This document shows, piece by piece, positions 1 through 6,091 of a DNA stretch of 9,069 nt. Every line of letters begins with the position of its first letter. Within the stretch, counting starts at the first letter, position 1. Made by a program: the position numbers and the translations under genes. The stretch lies in contig CACXLY010000088.1 of NCBI GenBank assembly GCA_902768605.1, positions 1 through 9,069 of the forward strand, given 5' to 3'. The notes under the pieces are model-generated. The model did no database searches and was not told the origin of the DNA. It saw only the letters and a program-made list of their open reading frames with translations. The DNA comes from an uncultured Bacteroidales bacterium (lineage in GTDB: Bacteria > Bacteroidota > Bacteroidia > Bacteroidales > Bacteroidaceae).

Positions 1-59
1 CAATCCCCTCCAGCTCCACTAACGTGTCGCCCTCCGAGGATTAAACCCTCGTGAGGGTT
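1..59. repeat. 59-bp direct repeat 'B', copy 1
   Basis: These 59 bases recur exactly at 89-147, 88 bp downstream. The unit ends in a palindrome whose arms read AAACCCTC and GAGGGTTT. The window starts exactly at the repeat edge, so the element may extend upstream. No protein function is supported. Two perfect copies this close together suggest recent duplication or an interspersed repeat family; which of these is inference. Confidence 0.9.
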
Positions 60-61
60 TT
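43..61. terminator. Palindrome at the end of repeat B, possible terminator
   Basis: AAACCCTC (43-50), a 2-base gap (GT) and GAGGGTTT (53-60) form a perfect inverted repeat with further T residues after it (TTCGTTTC). It could act as an intrinsic terminator in either direction, since the left arm starts with A residues. The two-base loop is too small, so the real loop would open one or more pairs. What it would terminate lies outside the window. Confidence 0.45.
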
Positions 62-63
62 TC

Positions 64-93
64 GTTTCACTCAAGCGGCAAGCCGGAGCAATC
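64..93. repeat. 30-bp direct repeat 'A', copy 1
   Basis: Thirty bases beginning GTTTCACTCAAGCGGC are repeated exactly at 218-247. This copy lies between the two B copies and shares its last five bases (CAATC) with the start of B copy 2. The order A then B suggests one composite element of about 84 bp, complete only at 64-147. Confidence 0.88.
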
Positions 94-147
94 CCCTCCA
101 GCTCCACTAACGTGTCGCCCTCCGAGGATTAAACCCTCGTGAGGGTT
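89..147. repeat. 59-bp direct repeat 'B', copy 2
   Basis: Exact second copy of the repeat at 1-59. Its terminal palindrome (131-147) has lost the last T and runs into GAC, so it lacks the T run that follows copy 1. If copy 1 is a terminator, this one is a weaker form. Confidence 0.9.
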
Positions 148-193
148 GACTTTTGTCGAGCTAAAGCTTCTTGCGCTCTGCTTTTCGCAGATG

Positions 194-213
194 CTCAGGC
201 GGCAGAGCCTGAG
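194..213. repeat. Short hairpin in the repeat cluster
   Basis: CTCAGGC (194-200) and GCCTGAG (207-213) form a perfect 7-bp stem with a 6-base loop GGCAGA. It lies in the unique spacer between repeat B copy 2 and repeat A copy 2. No T run follows at once. It may be part of the same repeat family; no function is assigned. Confidence 0.6.
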
Positions 214-217
214 TTTA

Positions 218-247
218 GTTTCACTCAAGCGGCAAGCCGGAGCAATC
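218..247. repeat. 30-bp direct repeat 'A', copy 2
   Basis: Exact copy of 64-93. Here it is followed not by repeat B but by unrelated sequence starting TCCTCTGCATC, so this is a partial unit. It marks the right-hand end of the repeat cluster. Confidence 0.88.
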
Positions 248-603
248 TCCTCTGCATCTATACATCCCTCCGCGATTGTTATGAAGCTCCCCACATTTCG
301 GGTCATACAAAACCTCAAGAAATGTGATATGATATTTCACGCCCTGTAAAAACGATTTGTTACCAATGCGTAACTTTTTGTTTCGCCAACGAAACAAAAA
401 GTTTCACGTTGGTAACTTCAAAAGATACTGTTTGTGTAAAAGCAAGTTAATTGCAGAAGATGGTTGCTTTGCCACAAAAACATACTGTTTATGTAAATAG
501 CTATGCTCTCAGAAGCAGCTGAAGAATCTTGCGGTCATGTCAGTTCACATACAATACATGTTACTTTTTCTCGCAATCATTTGGCAGTTTCGTCATTTTT
601 TCC
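248..603. other. Intergenic region without a recognisable gene
   Basis: No convincing coding sequence is present on either strand. The short open frames here run through repeats and hairpins, and their translations match no family I recognise. The region holds the long hairpin at 359-416 and two copies of a 16-bp near-identical sequence (ATACTGTTT-G/A-TGTAAA at 425-440 and 482-497, one mismatch). It is AT-rich and ends in the promoter of the first gene. A small RNA or regulatory sites are possible but not shown. Confidence 0.6.
359..416. repeat. Long inverted repeat / hairpin
   Basis: The core is a perfect 14-bp stem: AACTTTTTGTTTCG (372-385) and CGAAACAAAAAGTT (390-403), with loop CCAA. A second perfect 8-bp pair flanks it: GTTACCAA (359-366) with TTGGTAAC (409-416). 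A short imperfect part lies between. The whole 58 nt could fold into one cruciform or RNA hairpin. No gene lies immediately on either side, so it is not clearly a terminator. It resembles the small palindromic intergenic repeats of Bacteroidales genomes (inference). Confidence 0.85.
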
Positions 604-611
604 TAACTTTG
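580..611 (+). promoter_or_regulatory. Bacteroidota-type promoter for the first gene pair
   Basis: TAACTTTG (604-611) fits the Bacteroidota -7 consensus TAnnTTTG exactly. TTTG at 580-583, 20 bp upstream, fits the -33 element. This is the only one of the three promoters here with both boxes clear. Transcription would start near 616-619, giving a leader of about 55 nt before the ATG at 673. This placement argues against the GTG at 622 as the start codon. Confidence 0.82.
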
Positions 612-672
612 TGGCGATAATGTGCAAAATCAAATGTGTGCAGCGACAATATTAAATATAATTACAGACAAT

Positions 673-1629
673 ATGAAACTTAAAACCCTTTGGGCTGTCC
701 TGCTGTTTGCAGCGTCAGCCTTCGGAGCTTGGGCACAGAGCGATGCCGGCAGCTATCCGATTGAAAGCGTTCGGTGGGACAAGGTGCCCACGGAGAACCG
801 CGAAGTGATTGAACAACTCTTTGCCGACATGGTGCTTGTGCCAGAAGGCGAAGGCGTGAAGAAGTTCTACATCTCCACGCACGAGGTGCAGAAAAACCTA
901 TGGAAAGCATTGATGGGAGAAGACGAATCAGATATTGCAGGAAATGGTTCAAGTGGGGGAGGGACACATGTACATAGAGCTCCAAGATATAATCTTCCTT
1001 CGGAAGATGATAGAGGATCAATCAAAGACACCGCCAGCATCGAAGAAATTCAGCAGTTCATCTCCCTGCTCCGAGGGCAGACAGGCAAACGCTTCCGCCT
1101 GCCTACAGAAGCTGAGCGGAAATGGGCAGCACAATGTGAGCTCATCGACACCATCGCCGATGCTGCCGACAAGAATGGCAAAGGCTTCCACCTCGCTCTC
1201 GACACCATCGCCAAGGCAGAGCCGAAGATGCTGGTCGTTACCGCTATGGACGGCACGACGACGAAGTACCTGCTCGACGGCATGCCGCAAGTCAGGATAG
1301 AGAAGCCCTACCTCGTCATCTCGTCGGGAATGGCTTCTGTCAGCCTGCCTCTTGAGAACCTGCAGCACATGCACTACGAGAAGGCAACCGACGAGGCGAC
1401 TGCAATCGGGGAAATCAAGATGTTCGACGAGACGGGCGGCAGCGAACGCATCGACTTCAGCAACCTGCCCGCCGATGCCAGCGTCAGCATCTATACGCTC
1501 GACGGCAAGCAGCTCTACAGCGTGCGCCCTGGTCAGGGAAAGAACCTCTCTCTGCCGCTTGGCTCCCTGCAGAGCGGCATCTATCTGGTGAAAGTAAACG
1601 ACGTAACCTATAAAATCCAGAAGCCATGA
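673..1629 (+). CDS. Secreted chimeric protein: half FGE/SUMF1-like domain plus sorting-domain-like C-terminus
   Basis: A 318-residue exported protein. The ATG at 673 is chosen because it begins a clean signal peptide (MKLKTLWAVLLF...GAWA, cleavage likely before Q22); the in-frame GTG at 622 would add an unconvincing 17 residues. Residues 53-155 resemble the first half of a formylglycine-generating-enzyme (FGE/SUMF1-type) domain: MVLVPEGEG, FYISTHEVQKNLWKALMG, NLPSED, then GKRFRLPTEAERKWAAQ (cf. family GxRFRLPTEAEWEYAA). The second half, with the GNVWEW-type and RGGSW-type motifs and the catalytic cysteines, is absent, so enzymatic activity is unlikely. Residues 185-235 (MLVVTAMDGTTTKYLL...) match a common Bacteroidales secreted-protein module. 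Residues 258-318 (IYTLDGKQLYS...SGIYLVKVNDVTYKIQKP) look like a type IX secretion or adhesin C-terminal module. It overlaps the next gene by 4 nt (ATGA), implying translational coupling. Function unknown. Confidence 0.88.
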   Translation: MKLKTLWAVLLFAASAFGAWAQSDAGSYPIESVRWDKVPTENREVIEQLFADMVLVPEGEGVKKFYISTHEVQKNLWKALMGEDESDIAGNGSSGGGTHVHRAPRYNLPSEDDRGSIKDTASIEEIQQFISLLRGQTGKRFRLPTEAERKWAAQCELIDTIADAADKNGKGFHLALDTIAKAEPKMLVVTAMDGTTTKYLLDGMPQVRIEKPYLVISSGMASVSLPLENLQHMHYEKATDEATAIGEIKMFDETGGSERIDFSNLPADASVSIYTLDGKQLYSVRPGQGKNLSLPLGSLQSGIYLVKVNDVTYKIQKP

Positions 1630-4496
1630 AACGGACACGATATATTTCCCTGATTATAGCCCTGCTGAGCGTCCTTGGCTTGGCGGCACAGCAGCAACAG
1701 AGCCAGTATGCCCTCTACAACTACCGCAATGACGGCGACTTCAACGCCTGGCTCAACATCGACGTTGACAGCATCACGTACAGCAACATCGGCCTCGACA
1801 GCGTGGAGTACGACAACATCGTCACGCAGGAAGTCTGGACTCCCGACAGCTGCTACCGCATCCCCATCGAAGTCATCGACAGCATCGGCTTCCGGGCACC
1901 AGCGCCAGAGTTCAAGGATGGCATCTTCCATATAACGGAAGAGCACATTCCGTATACAGTCGTCGTTGACAGCCTCTCGGTCACATTCGATTCATCTATT
2001 CCCGCTTCCATGCTTCCCGCAGTTGGACAGGTAGTCATCAGTGATGTCTATGGCGAACCATACGATGCAGGTTTTGCAGGAAGGGTTGTGAATATTGTTT
2101 ACGCAGATGGAACGACTCGCATAGATTGCAGCGAAGTTGGGCTTGAAGATGTTTATGACCAACTCATCTGTGTCGGCAAGACCATAGCCTACGAAGATGA
2201 CGAAGACATGTATTCTTCCCGGCGCAAGTCTCCTCGCAAAATAAAGATTAATGAAGACGGAACAATAGAAGTACCACTTGGGAAATTCTCTTTAAAGCTC
2301 AGCGATGGGAAGACAGCTTCGATAAATCTCAGTGCCAAACCGAGCGTAGATATTGATTATAATATTGTTTATAATGTTAAGGGCATTGACAATAAATTTA
2401 TGATTGCCGCAAAGCCTAAGATGGAATATGGAATAGACTATACGGTCAAGTTCAAGAAGGACATTATTCCGCCGATAGAAGAGTTCTTGGGGTTTATTCC
2501 AGTGGAAACAGGAATACCGGGATTAAGGTGTAAAATACGCTTTGGCGGTTTTCTTGAATTAGAAGGAGATGTTTCAGTTGAAGGTAAACTCACTTATGAA
2601 ATGAAGGCGACGGGAGGATATGACTCGTCTATCGAGGAAAACAACGGTTTCTTCTTCAATCATGAAAGTGGATGGAAAGATCCGGAAGTGGCAATCAACA
2701 TGGAGGGAAAACTTTTCCTTGGTCCGATGATGCAGGTTTTTGCATACATTCTCTATGATAAGGGAGGACTCCCTTATGCCAAGTTCAATGTTAAGCCAGG
2801 TGTAGAGGTATCAGGCAAGATAGTGGCAAGTACTGATGGGCTTACCGAATATGGCTTTAGTGCATACGATTTGCTAAAAGATACGAAGGTGTCCTTTGCA
2901 GGAAAGCTGAAGGCAGAGGCCTCTGCTGGTATGTTCGGCAAAGAATTTAAGCTACCATCTTATACTTTATCTCCCGACTGGCTTAAGCAAGAATACTATC
3001 TGTTTCCAGAGTTTACAAAGCCAGAATTGAAAGGTTTGAATGAAACTTCTTTTTCTTCAACAGCATTATTCTCTGAGGTAACGAGAGATATTCTTTTCCA
3101 AACCGAACTTCCTGTATATGTAGGTATGGCTGTTTACGACGAACTCGACAATAGTCTCGCCCAAGATGTCAATACTAGATATATTAAACAGACATCAAAG
3201 ACATACGTCGGCCATAATATGGAAAACTACTCTGCTGGCAAGTATGTAGTTCGTCCTGTTGTGAAGAATGTGTTTGGTACTTTCGTGGCTTCTCCTGTTA
3301 CCGAGTTCACTGTCCCCGAGCCGATGACGTTGAACTTAGACACACCTCTGAACTCAGTCACCTTGAAGAAGGGACAGGAACAGTATGTCGCTATTAATGG
3401 TGGATGGGGTGACTATTCTGCTATATCTTCCATCGAAGGGTTATGTTCAGCCGAAATTATAAAGAATAATGATCAGCCCTACGTCAAAATTTCTGCCTCA
3501 AAACAAATGGAAGGTTCTGCCGTAGTAACCGTCAAGGACCTGCGGGCAGGAACGACAGAGACGATTCTCATTACTGTTTCAGGTGAATTCACCCCTGTGA
3601 CCCGTATTGTGTTAGCACCAAATGAGCTGACGATGGAATATGGAGAGAGTAAAACATTGTTAGCAACTGTACTCCCTCTCAGTGCAGACAATAAAGATGT
3701 CCTTTGGTCAAGCAGCGACTCGGAGGTGGCTGTCGTTTCTGGGGAAGGACGTAACGCAACGGTCACGGCTGTCGGCGGTGGTAGCTGCACGATTACATGT
3801 AGTGCCACAGACGGCAGCGGGGTATATGCAGAGTGTCCGGTAACAGTACCTAGTGGTGGTAATGTAGATGAAGGGCTTGTAGCTTATTATCCATTCAACG
3901 GCAATGCAAATGATGAAAGTGGAAACGGGAACCACGGCTCTGTAATTGGTAATGTAGAATTGGTATCTGATAGGTTTGGCAATTCAAACAGCGCATACCG
4001 ATTCCCTGGTGAAGCTTTTAATTACATATCCGTTCCCGACAATGAGACACTGCATTGCAGTACATTTACACTAAATGCTTGGGTTTATACCGATGCCGAC
4101 GATTATGGTTCGGGTTACTTAATATGTAAGGGAAGAGACATTATTAATGGTTCTTATCGTTTATGTGTAAGAAATGTTGGTGCTCAAAACTTGTATAACG
4201 GTAATAATGATGCATTTATAGAAGAAATACCTCAAGTCGGAGTCTGGCACATGGTGACAGGCACTGTGGAGGGAGACCAAGCCAAGATTTATCTTGATGG
4301 TATCCTTATGGATGAGAGGACATTATCTTATCCATTTACCTATGGTAATTCCGATCCTATGGCCTTGGGAATGCACTATTACTCAGGCGTACCATCCTAT
4401 TGGGCATATCCATTACTTGGCATCTTAGATGATGTAAGAATATATAATAGAGTCTTAGATGCTTCTGAGATAAAATCTTTGTATAGAGAACAATAA
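1626..4496 (+). CDS. Large modular secreted surface protein with Ig-like (Big_2) and LamG domains
   Basis: A 956-residue exported protein; its ATG overlaps the preceding TGA. Layout: signal peptide (about 1-21); an N-terminal module with repeated Asp-rich phrases (VDSITYSN, LDSVEYDN, TPDSCYRIPIEVIDSIGF; about 28-90) that I associate with Bacteroidales surface proteins; a long beta-rich part I cannot assign (about 219-465); an Fn3-like stretch (about 465-562); an Ig-like stretch (about 565-655, VTLKKGQEQYVAINGG); a bacterial Ig-like Big_2 domain (about 658-741, VTRIVLAPNELTMEYGES, VLWSSSDSEVAVVSG, TVTAVGGGSCTITCSA); and a C-terminal LamG/concanavalin-like domain (about 749-956: GLVAYYPFNGNANDESGNGNHG, NAWVY, WHMVTGTVEGDQAKIYLDG, DDVRIYNRVLDASEIKSLY). 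LamG domains often bind glycans or proteins, so an adhesive or substrate-binding role is inferred. There is no C-terminal sorting module and no lipobox. The first ~140 codons are GC-rich and the remainder AT-rich, suggesting a mosaic gene. Confidence 0.92.
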   Translation: MKRTRYISLIIALLSVLGLAAQQQQSQYALYNYRNDGDFNAWLNIDVDSITYSNIGLDSVEYDNIVTQEVWTPDSCYRIPIEVIDSIGFRAPAPEFKDGIFHITEEHIPYTVVVDSLSVTFDSSIPASMLPAVGQVVISDVYGEPYDAGFAGRVVNIVYADGTTRIDCSEVGLEDVYDQLICVGKTIAYEDDEDMYSSRRKSPRKIKINEDGTIEVPLGKFSLKLSDGKTASINLSAKPSVDIDYNIVYNVKGIDNKFMIAAKPKMEYGIDYTVKFKKDIIPPIEEFLGFIPVETGIPGLRCKIRFGGFLELEGDVSVEGKLTYEMKATGGYDSSIEENNGFFFNHESGWKDPEVAINMEGKLFLGPMMQVFAYILYDKGGLPYAKFNVKPGVEVSGKIVASTDGLTEYGFSAYDLLKDTKVSFAGKLKAEASAGMFGKEFKLPSYTLSPDWLKQEYYLFPEFTKPELKGLNETSFSSTALFSEVTRDILFQTELPVYVGMAVYDELDNSLAQDVNTRYIKQTSKTYVGHNMENYSAGKYVVRPVVKNVFGTFVASPVTEFTVPEPMTLNLDTPLNSVTLKKGQEQYVAINGGWGDYSAISSIEGLCSAEIIKNNDQPYVKISASKQMEGSAVVTVKDLRAGTTETILITVSGEFTPVTRIVLAPNELTMEYGESKTLLATVLPLSADNKDVLWSSSDSEVAVVSGEGRNATVTAVGGGSCTITCSATDGSGVYAECPVTVPSGGNVDEGLVAYYPFNGNANDESGNGNHGSVIGNVELVSDRFGNSNSAYRFPGEAFNYISVPDNETLHCSTFTLNAWVYTDADDYGSGYLICKGRDIINGSYRLCVRNVGAQNLYNGNNDAFIEEIPQVGVWHMVTGTVEGDQAKIYLDGILMDERTLSYPFTYGNSDPMALGMHYYSGVPSYWAYPLLGILDDVRIYNRVLDASEIKSLYREQ

Positions 4497-4532
4497 AGTG
4501 CTGGCGGTGGTGGCGGAAACTCATCGCAGTAA
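4497..4532 (+). pseudogene. In-frame Gly-rich vestige after the stop codon
   Basis: Directly after the TAA at 4494-4496, and in the same frame, the sequence reads SAGGGGGNSSQ followed by another TAA (4530-4532). It is GC-rich like the 5' end of the upstream gene and unlike the AT-rich LamG region. It looks like the old C-terminal tail of the protein, cut off when the LamG domain with its own stop was acquired. This is inference from frame, composition and residue type; chance is possible for 11 codons. Confidence 0.4.
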
Positions 4533-4543
4533 CGATTATAGGA

Positions 4544-4581
4544 AATCAGGGGAATGGCGAATGCTGTTCCCCTGATTGTTT
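4544..4581 (+). terminator. Intrinsic terminator after the LamG gene
   Basis: AATCAGGGGAA (4544-4554) and TTCCCCTGATT (4567-4577) form a perfect 11-bp stem with a 12-base loop, followed by GTTTAAT. It lies 48 bp past the stop codon and would end the transcript of the first two genes. Confidence 0.85.
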
Positions 4582-4640
4582 AATGGTTAATAGTTGTGGT
4601 CTTGTCGCGGGCGAGACGCTTGCGTATCAGGCATTGTACT

Positions 4641-4663
4641 GCGACAGTCCTGTGTCGCCTTTT
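4641..4663. terminator. Second hairpin, possible terminator
   Basis: GCGACA (4641-4646) and TGTCGC (4653-4658) form a 6-bp stem with a 6-base loop (GTCCTG), followed by CTTTTG. It could be a back-up terminator behind the one at 4544-4577 or part of a decayed sequence. The T run is short. Confidence 0.4.
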
Positions 4664-4760
4664 GCAACTCTGCTGTTGCTTTCATCTCCTTCGTGCCCTT
4701 ATATATATATATAATGTGGTTTTTTCGGCAGGGAACAGACAATATTTCAAAGAAAAGTTG

Positions 4761-4768
4761 TATCTTTG
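4761..4768 (+). promoter_or_regulatory. Bacteroidota -7 box upstream of the serine hydrolase
   Basis: TATCTTTG matches TAnnTTTG exactly and lies 54 bp before the ATG at 4823. No clear -33 TTTG is seen at the expected distance. The leader that follows is A/T-rich and contains AACCTATAA twice (4788-4796, 4801-4809) with no Shine-Dalgarno sequence, as is usual in this phylum. A 16-bp perfect AT palindrome (4699-4714) lies upstream. Confidence 0.72.
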
Positions 4769-4822
4769 CAGTCGGAAGACTTCATTAACCTATAAACTAT
4801 AACCTATAACCATTATATCATT

Positions 4823-6040
4823 ATGAAAAAACTGTTTTTCCTTTTGCTGGTCATGTGTTGCGTGAGTGCAAGCGGCCAGAAGAAAGTCATCGATTCGAAG
4901 ACGAATTTTGCGCGCGAGGCGCTGCAACCTTACTTTGACAGCGGTGAGCTGCCGGGCGCCATCAGCATCTTCTACAACAACGGCGTGCAGGAGACGTGCT
5001 GCATCGGCTATGCCAACGTCGAGCAGAAGCGCCCCATCAAGCTCGACAATGTGTTCATGCAATGTTCGCAGACGAAAGGCTTCTGCGGCGTCACCATCGC
5101 GAAGCTGGTGGAGGAAGGCAAGATATCGCTCGACGACCCTGTATCGAAGTATTTGCCTGAGTTCAAGGACCTTTGGGTGCAGGACAGCGAAAAGGACGGC
5201 ATCAGGACGCTCCACAAGGCGAAGAACGTCCTGACGGTCCGCATGGTGCTGAATCACACGGGCGGTTTCCCCTTCGAGTGCAGCGCGAAGCGGAGTGATG
5301 TGCGCGGCGGCGGCTGGTCGGGCGGCGCTCCTCTCAGGCAGGTGGCATCCATCGCGGCCGGTTCGCCCATCTCGTTCGAGCCAGGCACGAAGGACCAATA
5401 CTCCAACACGGGCATCGACATCGGTGCCGCCATCGTGGAGGTCGTGACGGGCATGAAGTGGGAGAACTACCTGAAGAAAGAGGTGCTCGACCCGCTCGGC
5501 ATGAAGTCCACATGGTTCTGGCCCACCGACAAGCAGCTGAAGACGCAGGTCGAGATGTACGACGTGAAGGCCGGACAGAAGGCTGTCTATCGTCTGGAGA
5601 ATGGCTGGGAACAGCGTCCCTACAACGACGGCCACGTCTTCGCCTCTGCCGGCGCAGGCCTCTGGACGACGGCGAACGACCAGCTGAAATTCTATAAGAT
5701 GCTGATGAACCTTGGTGTCGGCGACAACGGCGTCCGCATCCTGAAGGAGGAGACTGTGAAGAGCATCCTCGCTGTCACCACAAGGCCCGACAATCTCGGC
5801 GGCTATTCGCTCGGCCTCAATGCTCCGAAGAAGGACGGGGAAAACGAGTGGTTCGGTCACGGCGGCGCTTGGGGAACCAACTGCATGGTGAACTGGCACA
5901 AGAAGCAGCTCAAGCTGTGGGTTGTGCAGGTCAACGGCACGCAGCCTTGGAACGGTGCCATGAACGAGGCCGCGCAGAAGTTCTTCTCGCAGACTATCGA
6001 CACATCCGGCATCGACGCATATACGGGGAGGACGAAGTAA
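4823..6040 (+). CDS. Secreted serine hydrolase, class C beta-lactamase / DD-peptidase fold
   Basis: A 405-residue member of the beta-lactamase-related serine hydrolases (PF00144 type: AmpC, DD-peptidases, esterases), a normal length for the family. It begins with a signal peptide (MKKLFFLLLVMCCVSASG, cleavage near residue 19). The two cysteines in it do not form a lipobox. The catalytic SxxK is S82-Q-T-K85 (MQCSQTKGF); the YxN motif is Y193-S-N195 (KDQYSNTGID); the third motif, KTG in classical enzymes, is H346-G-G (FGHGGAWGTN), as in many esterase-type relatives. Other typical parts are LVEEGKISLDDPVSKYLPEF, LTVRMVLNHTGG and VLDPLGMKSTWF. It probably acts in the periplasm or outside the cell on peptidoglycan peptides, an ester or an amide. 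The substrate cannot be told from sequence, and antibiotic hydrolysis should not be assumed. It has its own promoter and may be co-transcribed with the methyltransferase gene 51 bp downstream. Confidence 0.95.
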   Translation: MKKLFFLLLVMCCVSASGQKKVIDSKTNFAREALQPYFDSGELPGAISIFYNNGVQETCCIGYANVEQKRPIKLDNVFMQCSQTKGFCGVTIAKLVEEGKISLDDPVSKYLPEFKDLWVQDSEKDGIRTLHKAKNVLTVRMVLNHTGGFPFECSAKRSDVRGGGWSGGAPLRQVASIAAGSPISFEPGTKDQYSNTGIDIGAAIVEVVTGMKWENYLKKEVLDPLGMKSTWFWPTDKQLKTQVEMYDVKAGQKAVYRLENGWEQRPYNDGHVFASAGAGLWTTANDQLKFYKMLMNLGVGDNGVRILKEETVKSILAVTTRPDNLGGYSLGLNAPKKDGENEWFGHGGAWGTNCMVNWHKKQLKLWVVQVNGTQPWNGAMNEAAQKFFSQTIDTSGIDAYTGRTK

Positions 6041-6054
6041 AAGACCCTCTCTAA

Positions 6055-6073
6055 CTCTCCCTTGAAGGGAGAG
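6055..6073. repeat. Palindromic intergenic element between hydrolase and methyltransferase genes
   Basis: CTCTCCCTT (6055-6063), a central G and AAGGGAGAG (6065-6073) make a perfect 9-bp inverted repeat. It is preceded by CCCTCTCTAA. No T run follows, so it is not a typical terminator. It resembles the pyrimidine-rich palindromic repeats common in Bacteroidales intergenic DNA and is similar in style to the element inside the next gene (6257-6349). It could partly separate expression of the two genes or shape mRNA ends; this is inference. Confidence 0.75.
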
Positions 6074-6091
6074 GACATTGTATAGTGTTCA

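Noticed and set aside
67..327. Short open frames of 60-85 codons on both strands in the repeat cluster
   Set aside because: They are made of repeats A and B and hairpin sequence, with no signal of coding selection. Their recurrence follows from the DNA repeats.
622..672. GTG at 622 as the start of the first gene
   Set aside because: It would lie only about 5 nt from the expected transcription start and would put 17 unsuited residues before a clean signal peptide. The ATG at 673 is better.
829..1134. Active formylglycine-generating or ergothioneine-type enzyme
   Set aside because: Only the first half of the domain is present; the catalytic C-terminal half and its cysteines are missing.
1018..1638. 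206-codon open frame on the minus strand
   Set aside because: Antisense to the GC-rich end of the FGE-like gene, with no recognisable domain or promoter.
4699..4714. Perfect AT palindrome (TTATATATATATATAA) as an operator or origin element
   Set aside because: It is a simple AT dinucleotide run, palindromic by nature; nothing else nearby suggests an origin or a regulator site.
4790..5899. 369-codon open frame on the minus strand
   Set aside because: Antisense to the serine hydrolase with its complete SxxK, YxN and HGG motifs. No family is recognised in the reverse translation and it starts inside the hydrolase gene.
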